Of a stretch of 47,979 nucleotides of DNA, positions 10,112-19,493 are shown piece after piece. The notes under the pieces were generated by a model that was not told the DNA's origin, did no database searches, and was given only the letters and a program-made list of their open reading frames with translations. Origin of the DNA: Actinomycetota bacterium (lineage in GTDB: Bacteria > Actinomycetota > Actinomycetes > S36-B12); assembly GCA_947449945.1 (NCBI GenBank), contig CANFTO010000004.1, positions 1-47,979 of the forward strand. The letters are read 5' to 3'. Position numbers and translations under genes: made by a program. Numbering within the stretch: the first letter of the stretch is position 1; every line of letters starts with the position of its first letter.

Positions 10112-10962
10112 GCTGTTCTCTTTCCACCCTGCTCGCGGACCCACGAGTCAAACTGATCCTGAGTTACTACCTGGACGTTGGTTTCCATATATGCGTGATG
10201 GAGACCGCAAAGTTCGGCGCAGCGAATATTGAAAGTGCCGAGTTTGTTGGCCGTGAAGCCGGTGTTGGTGACTGCACCTGGGTTTGCGTCAATCTTGACG
10301 CCCATTTCAACCACCCAGAAGCTGTGCACAACATCTTTGGAAGTGACGTTGAAGTAGATCGGTGTATTGATTGGCACCACGAGGACATCGCTTTGAATCT
10401 TCTGCTGATCTGGGTATTCAAAGCTCCAGACCCACTGTTGACCCGTGACATTCACATCGATTTGCTTCGTGGCATTTGGCTGCTGGCTAGATGGCGTTGA
10501 GCCATATGAATCAGCAGTGATGGTTGCCAATTCCACCAGGCCCCAGATGACTAAGAAGGCTGCGAGCAAACTTGTGGCTGCGGTCCAACCGATAACTGCC
10601 ACGGCATTGGTGCGGATAGCAGGGTTTTCCTGCATCGGTGGATCTTCGCTCTTGATTGATCCCCAGCCAAAAAGGCTGTAGATCAACACCGCGGCTGTGA
10701 TTGCCATGAGCGGTGCCGAAACGAGAGTGAAGACGAAAATCGTGGTTTCAAGCTCTTCCATGATCGAGGAGGCAGGGCCACCTGACAGTTCAAGGAAGTG
10801 AATAACCAACCATGCGATTGGAATGATGATGATCGTGAGCACAATGAAGATCGCAATGATTTTGCGAACGTAATCGCGAGAGAACCATTCCTTCATCCGA
10901 TGAGTGGACTCCGGACGGTTCGTTGGTGATTCTGGCTGATCGACTGGGGTTTCAATAGACAT
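10108..10962 (-). CDS. ctaC: Cytochrome c oxidase subunit II (CuA)
   Basis: N-terminal TM hairpin, QQWVWSFEYPDQQ, VVHSFWV, CuA motif CAELCGLHHAYM. Confidence 0.92.
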   Translation of the reverse strand: MSIETPVDQPESPTNRPESTHRMKEWFSRDYVRKIIAIFIVLTIIIIPIAWLVIHFLELSGGPASSIMEELETTIFVFTLVSAPLMAITAAVLIYSLFGWGSIKSEDPPMQENPAIRTNAVAVIGWTAATSLLAAFLVIWGLVELATITADSYGSTPSSQQPNATKQIDVNVTGQQWVWSFEYPDQQKIQSDVLVVPINTPIYFNVTSKDVVHSFWVVEMGVKIDANPGAVTNTGFTANKLGTFNIRCAELCGLHHAYMETNVQVVTQDQFDSWVREQGGKRTA

Positions 10963-10963
10963 T

Positions 10964-11719
10964 TCAGACCACCGTGACCGTTCCGCTCATCATGCCTCGT
11001 TCGCTCATTACGCCACCAAAATCGGCGTATCCGTTACCGCAAGGGTCTTCGCAGTTCCATACATATGTGCCTGGAGCGCCAGTTTTGAACGAGAACTCGA
11101 TCGTTTCTGGTGCTGGGTAGCCGTTAGCCAAGTTCTTCGCGTTATTGCCAACAGCGAGCATTGGCACGCTGACGAAGAAGTACGGCTGATCTGACTGTGG
11201 GTACTGATGGATGGTGAAGGTGTGTGCCACATCCGCAGGCTCAATCTCAGTCTTCGTGACGCCGTTCACCTTCATCGTGCCATCGACAGTGCCGTGTGCC
11301 TGTGCGAAGTATGGGTTCCACACGGTGGTGGAACTGTCGTACTGCTTCACCGTGACCGTGATTACTGAGTTGGCTGGCAACTGCAGTGAGGTTGAAGGGG
11401 AGTAGAACGGCCAGCCGAGCTTGTCGACGAAGTCGTACACGCCGCCAGTTGGGCCAGGGTTATCGGCCGTTGCATTTGGATAGATGGAAAGATCCAAGGT
11501 GGCGTGAGGCAGTGATTTGCCATCAACGGTCACGCTTGATCCATCTAACTTTGCCTGGATCGTGGCTGGTTCAGCCTGATCCTTCATGAGAAACCACACG
11601 GAGCCGGCGACAATTCCTGCGCCAATAACCACCGTGAGGACGGTGAAAAGAAATCTCTTCACGCTACCCGCCATTCCACTCGATTTCCTCACCACAGCTA
11701 GGCGAGGATTGGCGAACAC
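10964..11719 (-). CDS. Secreted/membrane-anchored cupredoxin, subunit II-like but with altered Cu ligands
   Basis: N-terminal TM; cupredoxin features DVAHTFTIHQYP and YVWNCEDPCGNGYADFGGVM; adjacent to ctaC. Confidence 0.75.
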   Translation of the reverse strand: MFANPRLAVVRKSSGMAGSVKRFLFTVLTVVIGAGIVAGSVWFLMKDQAEPATIQAKLDGSSVTVDGKSLPHATLDLSIYPNATADNPGPTGGVYDFVDKLGWPFYSPSTSLQLPANSVITVTVKQYDSSTTVWNPYFAQAHGTVDGTMKVNGVTKTEIEPADVAHTFTIHQYPQSDQPYFFVSVPMLAVGNNAKNLANGYPAPETIEFSFKTGAPGTYVWNCEDPCGNGYADFGGVMSERGMMSGTVTVV

Positions 11720-11777
11720 TATCGTTAGTTAGGTCCATGAGTGAACTATTTCCACGGGACAGGAAGGGGACTTTTGA

Positions 11778-12641
11778 GTGAACAGTTTCCTCACCTTTGC
11801 CCAAACCGGCACCTTTGACCTTTTTCTCGTGGTCAATCTGGTGTTGGTTGGCTTTTGGTACCTGTGGGCAGTCAAGCGATCGCGCCTGACAGGTCAGTGG
11901 AGTTGGTGGAAAACCACCGCCTTTATAGCTGGCTTAGTGCTCCTGGGGGCCACCTATCTGGGACCCATCGCGGCCTGGTCTCACACCTTCTTTTGGGCCC
12001 ACATGACCCAGCACCTCGTGGTGATGATGGCCGTTGCACCATTAATGGTCCTGGGGGCACCCACCACGTTGTGGTTTCAGGCCAGCAGCCCTGCAGCGCG
12101 CCGCCGTTGGGTCATCCCGATTCTTCGTAGCCAGGTGGTTCGAGTGCTGACCAATCCCTACGTCACCTGGTTGTTTTTCGCCACGGTCTTGATCGGCATC
12201 CACTTTTCTGGGTTTTATGAGCTGGCCCTGCGAAATCACGACATCGATTACTTCCTGGAACAGCCGATCTACTTCGCGGCCGCTTTCCTGTTCTATTTCC
12301 CGCTCATTGGAAGCAACCTTCAGCCCAAGCGCCCTACTCATGGGTTCCGGTTGGCATCACTTGCCCTCATGATGATCCCTGAAGCAGTTACCGGAGCGAT
12401 TATTTATTTTGCTCCAGTCATCTTGTACCCGTTCTTTAACACTCAGCGTGCCTTTGGGCTCGACGCTTTTGCTGACCAGCAACTTTCAGGTGCACTGATG
12501 TGGGCGTTGGTGATGGTTGTTGATTCTGGATGGATGATGCTGGCTGCAGCTGAATGGTTTACCAGTGAAGAGCGTGCAGGGCGTCGCATTGATCGCGAAA
12601 TTGCCCAGGAGCTCGCCGAGCAATCAGGCGCCCAGCGATAA
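11778..12641 (+). CDS. ctaG: Cytochrome c oxidase assembly protein, CtaG (caa3-type) family
   Basis: HMTQHLVVMMAVAPLMVLGAPTTLW and multiple TMs typical of the caa3_CtaG family; divergent to the cox cluster. Confidence 0.88.
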   Translation: MNSFLTFAQTGTFDLFLVVNLVLVGFWYLWAVKRSRLTGQWSWWKTTAFIAGLVLLGATYLGPIAAWSHTFFWAHMTQHLVVMMAVAPLMVLGAPTTLWFQASSPAARRRWVIPILRSQVVRVLTNPYVTWLFFATVLIGIHFSGFYELALRNHDIDYFLEQPIYFAAAFLFYFPLIGSNLQPKRPTHGFRLASLALMMIPEAVTGAIIYFAPVILYPFFNTQRAFGLDAFADQQLSGALMWALVMVVDSGWMMLAAAEWFTSEERAGRRIDREIAQELAEQSGAQR

Positions 12642-12648
12642 TGTGTCT

Positions 12649-13191
12649 GTGAAATTACAGGTCGCGGGTATCGCGCTCATCGCGGTAGTACTTGTGGGCT
12701 GTGGACGTGAACCTGTTGGCACTCGTATTTCCGAAAGTGCGGGTGTTACTGAATTTTCAAGCTTCGATCGCGTGATGATGCCAGATATTGCAGGCACCAC
12801 ATTGGATGGCAAAGAACTTTCCTTAGCTTCCATGCGCGGCAAAGTTGTGGTGTTAAACAACTGGGCTTCGTGGTGTCTGCCTTGTAATGATGAAGCACCG
12901 GTGCTTGTTGCTGCCGCAAATAAGTCAAACAAAAGTCAGGTTGCATTTGTTGGCCTTGACGTCTCTGACGAAAATTCGTCAGCGAAAGAATTCGTTGACC
13001 TGTACAAAGTTCCTTACCCCAGCATTGTTGATCACAAAGCGGTGAATCTTCCCAAGGAACCCGGTGTCCCGCCTGGAGCATTGCCAAGCACATTGATCAT
13101 TGATCGCGATGGCAACGTTGCAGTGCGCATTGTTGGAGCCGTGCATGAGCCGCAATTTTCGCAGCTTGTCAACAAAGTGACGAGCGAATAA
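12649..13191 (+). CDS. TlpA/ResA-like thiol:disulfide oxidoreductase lipoprotein
   Basis: Lipobox AVVLVGCG, thioredoxin motif NNWASWCLPCNDEAP; likely GTG start 12643 or 12649. Confidence 0.85.
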   Translation: MKLQVAGIALIAVVLVGCGREPVGTRISESAGVTEFSSFDRVMMPDIAGTTLDGKELSLASMRGKVVVLNNWASWCLPCNDEAPVLVAAANKSNKSQVAFVGLDVSDENSSAKEFVDLYKVPYPSIVDHKAVNLPKEPGVPPGALPSTLIIDRDGNVAVRIVGAVHEPQFSQLVNKVTSE

Positions 13192-13199
13192 CCACAGCG

Positions 13200-14942
13200 T
13201 TACTGACGCTGCAAAAGGTTTAACAGTTCACGCGGTTGTCCGATAATGAACACATCATCACCGGCTTCGAACGGTCTATTGAGATGAGGTGGGTGTTCCA
13301 CCTTGCGATCGTTAGACGCACGAGCAATCGCCACAACTCGCGTTTGGGAAGCCAAACTCTGCATTGCCAACCCGTCGAAACCGCTGTTTGGGTGGACATG
13401 AAGTGTCGCAGCAAGAAACAAGGTATTGCCGACATAAAACGTGCCTAGTACATCCAGACCAAGGGCTGCGCCGACGAACCATGGCGCTGCGAGTTCGGCC
13501 GTTGAACGGGCAATACCGGCATTGAGTGAACGACCCACTACTCGAGCAAGATCACGCTCGAACAATCGCAATGCAATGGGAACGGCTCGAGGCGAGGTTG
13601 CGCTGCGAACTGCGAGGCCGGTCTCAATATTGATGAGGTCATCACTGGTCAAAATGGCGATGCCTGATGCGCGATCAACGCCAGCAGCAAGCAAAGTTTC
13701 GGGAAGCGTTGCATCGCCAATAACAATCGGTACCCCAGCATTCCTGGCTTGGGGAATGTACTTGTTGTTTTCCGTACGGTCGATAACAGCAACTTCATAG
13801 CCAGCGGCTTGCAGGTCCGCCACAACTTTGATGCCTACAGAACCAAGCCCAACAACCACCATGTGATCACGCATTTTGGTGAGACGTTGTTGACCAAGTG
13901 ATTTAGCTAGGCGTCTGGTGATCAGAGTTTCCGTCAGTAACGCGGTGCAGATTGCTACAAGGGTTGCACCCATTAAAATCAATATCACGGACCAAAGCCG
14001 TAGCCAGATATCTTGATCACGGAAGTAGAAATCACCAAAGCCAACTGTCGCAATAGTTTCCGAGGTGAAGTACAAGGCATCGAATGGATTCATCTTGCTG
14101 CCATCCGGATACGTATAGGTCCCGGTCAAGATGATGATGGAAAGAATGCCCAAACTGAACAACACACCCAGTGCTATTCGAAAAGGTCGATCGACGGTGT
14201 CAGAGAGAGCCTGCAAGCTTTCACGGAATCCTCGGCGCCAACGAGGCCCGATGGCCACCTCTCGATTGTGTGGCAAGGTGATGCCAAGTGAATCAAATTC
14301 AGTTTGTGTGCCGATGAGCGTGACCGAATCCCCGCGGCTACTGACGTAATCGCGGCTTGGGCATGACACAAGTTCGGCGTCATCTGTAGGTTGCACAGCA
14401 ACGGGAGCGAGTTCCTGCCAAGTGCCACGGAGTTTGCCCTTGGCTCCACTTTTGAATGTGGCAACCAGAAATTCTTGATCCTCAAATTGAATCGCGTGGA
14501 TATTTCTTCGTGTGACCGTCTCAATAAACGACATTGACGCCAGTTGAGCGACGTCAAGAACTGCACCCGGTTGCGTCACGTCTGAAAGTGCTCGGCCAAC
14601 TGCTTGATTGGCTGCGTACATGACGATGCGAACCTGAGGTGACACTTCACGTACCAGCAGGGCAGTTTCAATATTTCGAAGATCGTCTTCATTCACACAA
14701 AGTGCGGCTATGGCGGTGTTCAATGAAAGATTACGCAGCGTGTTATCTCGCTGCCCCGAGCCTTCGAAATATTGAACACCCCAACGCTGAAGGTCGTGGA
14801 GTTCATCATGGGTGATGTTCGGGTCAACCACGACAATATCTTGGCCAGCGTTGATCAGCTGACGCACGATGCGACGGGCCACGCCTTGGAAGCCAAATAC
14901 GACCACATGCCCGCTTCTTGTAATCGGTGGGTTGGCATCCAT
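13200..14942 (-). CDS. Potassium channel protein with N- and C-terminal TrkA-N/RCK domains
   Basis: Pore FTSETIATVGFGDFYF between two TMs; Rossmann regions HVVVFGFQGVARRIVRQL and HMVVVGLGSVGIKVVADL. Confidence 0.85.
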   Translation of the reverse strand: MDANPPITRSGHVVVFGFQGVARRIVRQLINAGQDIVVVDPNITHDELHDLQRWGVQYFEGSGQRDNTLRNLSLNTAIAALCVNEDDLRNIETALLVREVSPQVRIVMYAANQAVGRALSDVTQPGAVLDVAQLASMSFIETVTRRNIHAIQFEDQEFLVATFKSGAKGKLRGTWQELAPVAVQPTDDAELVSCPSRDYVSSRGDSVTLIGTQTEFDSLGITLPHNREVAIGPRWRRGFRESLQALSDTVDRPFRIALGVLFSLGILSIIILTGTYTYPDGSKMNPFDALYFTSETIATVGFGDFYFRDQDIWLRLWSVILILMGATLVAICTALLTETLITRRLAKSLGQQRLTKMRDHMVVVGLGSVGIKVVADLQAAGYEVAVIDRTENNKYIPQARNAGVPIVIGDATLPETLLAAGVDRASGIAILTSDDLINIETGLAVRSATSPRAVPIALRLFERDLARVVGRSLNAGIARSTAELAAPWFVGAALGLDVLGTFYVGNTLFLAATLHVHPNSGFDGLAMQSLASQTRVVAIARASNDRKVEHPPHLNRPFEAGDDVFIIGQPRELLNLLQRQ

Positions 14943-14988
14943 GGACCCATTATCAAGGAGTTATGTTTCCGTGGCATAACGTGGCCAA

Positions 14989-15306
14989 ATGCAAAAAATC
15001 ATTGCGTTGTTATCTGGGATCGTGCTCATGGTGGGCTTCGGGGTAGCTCAAGGAACAGGTAATCGCACGCTTGGCGGGATTATTTTGGCTATCGGGGCTG
15101 CCATGTGCGTTATCTGGTGGTGGAAGGTGGCAGGTCCTGTACGGGCAGGATTGAGCCTTGCGGTTTTTGCGGCGTCATTCGTGGTGTCGCATCCACTCGG
15201 CAAACTGATCGGCGCCTGGCCTTCGGTGATCCTTGTCGCAACTGTGACAGCACTGAGTGCTTATTTTTTGACCAAGCCACGATCTGGGCTCGTCGATATT
15301 TCCTGA
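14989..15306 (+). CDS. Hypothetical small membrane protein
   Basis: 105-aa ORF, about 4 hydrophobic segments, intergenic position. Confidence 0.55.
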   Translation: MQKIIALLSGIVLMVGFGVAQGTGNRTLGGIILAIGAAMCVIWWWKVAGPVRAGLSLAVFAASFVVSHPLGKLIGAWPSVILVATVTALSAYFLTKPRSGLVDIS

Positions 15307-15353
15307 TGATCTGCCTGCTTTACTTTCTCCACTGCTGTTTGTGAAAGGAAACG

Positions 15354-16772
15354 ATGCAAAAGGATTACCGGACAGGTCGAGTCGTTGGCCTTGCTACCAC
15401 TGCGGCTTTGGGCGGTTTCCTCTTTGGTTATGACTCAGCGGTCATTAATGGTGCTGCTTCTGCAATAAAGAGCACATTTGGCCTGGGTTCCTTCGCCCTT
15501 GGATTCGTGGTGTCCATTGCGCTGGTGGGATCAGCCATTGGTGCGTGGTTCGCGGGGTACTTCGCTGATCGGTATGGCCGTCAACCTGTGATGTTGCTTG
15601 CGGCACTGTTATTCATGCTTTCCGCCATCGGGCAGGCATTCCCCTTCGGCGTTCCTGACCTAGTGATTTGGCGATTCATTGGTGGTGCTGGCATTGGCGT
15701 GGCATCAGTCATGGCGCCGATGTATATCGCAGAGATCGCTCCTGCGCAGATGCGCGGCAAGATGGCGTCGTTGCAGCAGTTCGCCATAGTGATTGGCATC
15801 TTTGCAACTGGTCTTATCAACTGGGTGATTTTGAATGCGGCTGGAGGCAAGGCGACCAACGACTGGCTGTTTGGTTTGCCTGCATGGCAGTGGATGTTCT
15901 TATCGATGACTATTCCTGCAGCGATTTATGGATTGCTGGCCCTGCGACTACCAGAATCACCGCGATTCCTCATTCAACGTGGGGAGTACGACGAAGCCAA
16001 GGCCGTGCTACGTCAGATTTATTTAGTTGATCCAGATGCTCGAGTTGAAGATATTAAAAATTCAATGGACGGTGAGCATCGTTCGTCGATGAAAGATCTT
16101 CGCGGCAACCGTTTTGGTTTATTGCCATTGGTGTGGATAGGTATTTTGTTGAGTGCCTTCCAGCAGTTTGTTGGCATTAATGCCGTGTTCTATTACTCGA
16201 ACACCATTTGGGAATCTGTTGGCTTCACTGAAGATCAAGCATTCCAAACTTCGTTAATTACAACCGGTGTCAACGTAGCATTCACCATCGTTGCAATTGC
16301 GTTGGTTGACCGCATTGGTCGTAAGCCATTGTTGATTGTTGGATCCATTGGCATGGTTGCCACACTTTCATTGCTCACTTACGTCTTCGGCACTGCACCT
16401 ATTGATGCTGCAGGAAACCCTGTTCTGGCAAACGGTCCAGACATTGTTGCGGTGATTGCATTTAACGTGTACGTGGCGTTCTTTGCAGCAACGTGGGGAC
16501 CCGTGGTGTGGGTCTTGTTGGGCGAGATGTTCCCCAACAGAATCCGCGCAGCAGCATTGGCGCTTGCAGCTTCTGCTCAATGGGCAGCCAATTTCATAGT
16601 GTCCACAGCCTTCCCACCGATCGCAGGAAAGAGCCTCGGCTTGGCATATGGCATCTTCACTGTGTTCGCGGTCCTGTCGATCCCATTTGTGATGCGAAAG
16701 TTGCGTGAGACCAAGGGTGTAGAACTGGAAGACATGGACGATCTTGAATCGAGTTCGCTCAAAGCAGCGTAA
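15354..16772 (+). CDS. MFS sugar porter family transporter
   Basis: GYDSAVINGA, DRYGRQPVML, PESPRFLIQRGEYDEA, QQFVGINAVFYYSNTIW, DRIGRKPLL. Confidence 0.93.
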   Translation: MQKDYRTGRVVGLATTAALGGFLFGYDSAVINGAASAIKSTFGLGSFALGFVVSIALVGSAIGAWFAGYFADRYGRQPVMLLAALLFMLSAIGQAFPFGVPDLVIWRFIGGAGIGVASVMAPMYIAEIAPAQMRGKMASLQQFAIVIGIFATGLINWVILNAAGGKATNDWLFGLPAWQWMFLSMTIPAAIYGLLALRLPESPRFLIQRGEYDEAKAVLRQIYLVDPDARVEDIKNSMDGEHRSSMKDLRGNRFGLLPLVWIGILLSAFQQFVGINAVFYYSNTIWESVGFTEDQAFQTSLITTGVNVAFTIVAIALVDRIGRKPLLIVGSIGMVATLSLLTYVFGTAPIDAAGNPVLANGPDIVAVIAFNVYVAFFAATWGPVVWVLLGEMFPNRIRAAALALAASAQWAANFIVSTAFPPIAGKSLGLAYGIFTVFAVLSIPFVMRKLRETKGVELEDMDDLESSSLKAA

Positions 16773-16933
16773 TTTGGGACTTAAGACCCTGCTGTTTTCA
16801 TTACGGCTACCCGCTTCGTAGTTCTTTGCCTGATTCTGACACAAATATGTCCTCTTGGTAGGTGCGCTTTGCTCCGATTAGGAGTAGAAACGAGGGTGTT
16901 AGCGAATAACCAGCTAGCCGAATAGGAGTGATC

Positions 16934-17434
16934 ATGTCTCAGCAATCCTCCGGTACCTCCCGCCTTAGTCGCATTGCGGCAAAAGAGGTGCCTCATCGCA
17001 AGACCGGCCGATTTTTCGCAGCAAAAACGGATGTCAAACATTCGTGTGAGCAATTGGTTCATGACGTGAAACGCTCTGCCTTACATGATGCAATGAAAAC
17101 AGATCTTCTCAACGCAGTTGATCGCGTACATAAGGCTCTGCACGACCTCACCGAAGACACGCCAGGTGGGCGTAATGAGTTGGTCGAATTGGAGAAGCAG
17201 GTTGAGCACCTCCTCCTCGCGGAAAAGTGGGTTAACGCCGCTGAGCGCGTATTAGTTCGCCTTGGTTCAGAAGGCAACAAGGAAGTGCGAGATGCAGTAC
17301 TTGAAGATCAAGACAAAGTGATGTGGTGTGTTCGCGCCGACCAATGGGATGGCCAGCTCACCTCGGCACTCAGTGCCTTGACTCAGCAGGTCCAGGAAGC
17401 TGAAGCACACGCGTCACGCGTCGCGAGCGCATAG
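16934..17434 (+). CDS. Hypothetical protein
   Basis: 167-aa ORF after an AGGAG-like RBS; charged/helical, no recognised family. Confidence 0.55.
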   Translation: MSQQSSGTSRLSRIAAKEVPHRKTGRFFAAKTDVKHSCEQLVHDVKRSALHDAMKTDLLNAVDRVHKALHDLTEDTPGGRNELVELEKQVEHLLLAEKWVNAAERVLVRLGSEGNKEVRDAVLEDQDKVMWCVRADQWDGQLTSALSALTQQVQEAEAHASRVASA

Positions 17435-17506
17435 CCGTCAATTTGAGCATCTGGCGTCTTTGTTTCCCCTAGGGGAAGCCAAGGCGCCATACGGCATGAT
17501 CGTGTT

Positions 17507-18172
17507 ATGGAAACCCTGCTGTACGTGATCCCGTTGGGGATTGGTGCAGCATTCACGCCTTCTTTGCTTGCTCTACAGATTTTGGTGACTGGGCAAGATG
17601 CTTGGGCTAGGCGTGCCATTGCCGTCGCGTCAGGTTCAGCGTTGGCGTTTGGAATTTTTGGTCTGCTCATCATCTTGGGTTTCAAGCAGCTACCGACTCC
17701 AGATGCCAGCGGCACCGACCTTGTTGGTGGAATTATTCGACTCGCTGCAGCAGTGGTGCTGGCGCTCAGTGCGATCTACCTCTTCACCCCGCATCCAGTT
17801 TTACAAAAAGATGTCGAGGCGCGAATCCAGGGGTATGTGCAGCGTTCTGGGGTGGTCATGATTTTCATGATCGCGTTTTTACTCAGCATCAAAGATATGT
17901 CTTCCTTTGTGATGCTGGTACCAGCCCTGCATGAAATCGCTATTGCCCCGAACGTCATTGAAGGAGCAATTGCTCTCGTGGTGCTGTATGTGTTGGCACT
18001 TTCGCCAGTGTTGATACCCATTGCGATTCGAGTGTTTTTCGATAAGAAGTCCAAGGACCCAATGGCCAAGGTCTATCGGTTCACGATGGATCATCAGTTT
18101 CAAATCGTTGGTGTTGTGGCGACTCTGTTAGCGATATATCTTGCGATCTCTGGTTGGCATTCGCTCGTCTAA
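17507..18172 (+). CDS. GAP/Sap (LysE-like) family membrane protein
   Basis: ~6 TM segments, IPLGIGAAFTPSLLALQILV start, actinobacterial GAP-like layout. Confidence 0.6.
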   Translation: METLLYVIPLGIGAAFTPSLLALQILVTGQDAWARRAIAVASGSALAFGIFGLLIILGFKQLPTPDASGTDLVGGIIRLAAAVVLALSAIYLFTPHPVLQKDVEARIQGYVQRSGVVMIFMIAFLLSIKDMSSFVMLVPALHEIAIAPNVIEGAIALVVLYVLALSPVLIPIAIRVFFDKKSKDPMAKVYRFTMDHQFQIVGVVATLLAIYLAISGWHSLV

Positions 18173-18188
18173 CACGTGACATCAATAT

Positions 18189-18219
18189 AAGAGCGGGCAC
18201 CCAGTGGGTACCCGCTCTT
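18189..18219. terminator. Bidirectional intrinsic terminator-like hairpin
   Basis: aagagcgggcaccca / tgggtacccgctctt, one mismatch, between convergent genes. Confidence 0.8.
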
Positions 18220-18233
18220 GTGAGATTGTGGAA

Positions 18234-18818
18234 TTAGTCGGTCAAACCGGCCTTCTTCAGGCCCTTCCATGTTGCAGGGAGTAGACCTGCAGCAGCTGCA
18301 ATCTTGATCGCGTCACCGATGAGGAATGGAGTCAAGCCCCAAGCGATTGCATCGGACCATGAAGCATCCAGTGAGTTCTTAAGCCAGACCAAACCAACGG
18401 CATAAATGATGACGTTGCCAACGATCATGAGGCCAGCGGTGCGAACCACAGATCGGGTGGCGCCGTGCTCTGCGATGCGCCCAACGACGAAGGCAGCAGC
18501 GATGAAGCCCACGATGTAGCCGAAACTTGGTGCTGAGTAACCCGATGATGCCTCCGCGAACCAAGGCAATCCTGCGGCACCAGCAACGGCGTAGAGAGCC
18601 ATGGCAGCGACACCGCGCATGGAACCTAGGGCTGCAGCGGTCAGCAGCACAGCAAAGGTCTGCAGCGTCAATGGCACTGGAGTGAATGGCAGTGGAATGG
18701 CGATTTGTGCACTAATGCCCACAAATGCGGCGCCGCCGACAACCAAAGCTACGTTCCGAACCCAGGTTTGGGTAACGACGTCTGCCAAGACTCGTGGGGC
18801 AGGAGTTGCCAGTGCCAT
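18234..18818 (-). CDS. bioY: BioY biotin transporter substrate-binding component
   Basis: AQIAIPLPFTPVPLTLQTFAVLL, GAAGLPWF...GPSFGYIVGF-like SAPSFGYIVGFIAAA. Confidence 0.92.
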   Translation of the reverse strand: MALATPAPRVLADVVTQTWVRNVALVVGGAAFVGISAQIAIPLPFTPVPLTLQTFAVLLTAAALGSMRGVAAMALYAVAGAAGLPWFAEASSGYSAPSFGYIVGFIAAAFVVGRIAEHGATRSVVRTAGLMIVGNVIIYAVGLVWLKNSLDASWSDAIAWGLTPFLIGDAIKIAAAAGLLPATWKGLKKAGLTD

Positions 18819-18947
18819 GAATTCCTCCAGCGAAGATTGACGCGAGCCGTTCGCGACAGATGAACCTTAGCGGTTAGCATGAGGGAATTGGCATGGACTT
18901 CGAAGTAACAGTGGCTGGGGAAGGCGACTGGTTACTAAGGAGGCTCG

Positions 18948-19493
18948 ATGACCACGCATGTTCAGGCTAAGCCTGGAAATTCAACGTCCCATGAGGCAGG
19001 TGGGGCACGCGGAGTGGTGTTTATTCACTCATGCCCACGTGCGGTAAGCCCGCATTTGGAGTGGTCCCTGACTTCTGTCTTTGGAACTTCGGTGAAATTG
19101 GACTGGAGCCTGCAGCCCGTGGCGCCAGGCACTGTCCGGTCCGAAATCCTCTGGCAAGGCCCAGCCGGGATGGGTGCCAAGTTGGCCAGTGCCTTACTGG
19201 CATTCCAGCAGGTGCGTTTTGAGGTAACTGAAGACGCAAATGGCGCTCGACCGGGAGAGCGTTTTGCAGCCACCCCGACCTTGGGCTTATTTCGCGCAGA
19301 TATTGGTGAGCATGGCGATGTCATGGTTGCTGAGGAGCGCCTTCGCACTGCATTGCAACATGCGGCAACGACGGGCGAGGGTTTGCAAGATGAAATCGCT
19401 CGACTTATAGGTGAACCATGGGACGAAGAGCTTGAATCCTTCCGTTGTTCCCATGAAGGTTCAACGGTCCGCGTACTACATAACGTTATTTAA
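18948..19493 (+). CDS. DUF3145 family protein
   Basis: GVVFIHSCPRAVSPHLEWSL... WDEELESFR, characteristic actinobacterial DUF3145 next to FAS genes. Confidence 0.85.
   Translation: MTTHVQAKPGNSTSHEAGGARGVVFIHSCPRAVSPHLEWSLTSVFGTSVKLDWSLQPVAPGTVRSEILWQGPAGMGAKLASALLAFQQVRFEVTEDANGARPGERFAATPTLGLFRADIGEHGDVMVAEERLRTALQHAATTGEGLQDEIARLIGEPWDEELESFRCSHEGSTVRVLHNVI

Noticed and set aside
9734-10500. Plus-strand ORFs of 140 and 158 aa over ctaD/ctaC
   Set aside because: Antisense to well-supported cytochrome oxidase genes; composition looks like reverse-frame artefact.
16368-16844. 158-aa minus-strand ORF
   Set aside because: Antisense to the MFS transporter; Cys/His-rich reverse-frame composition without a family match.
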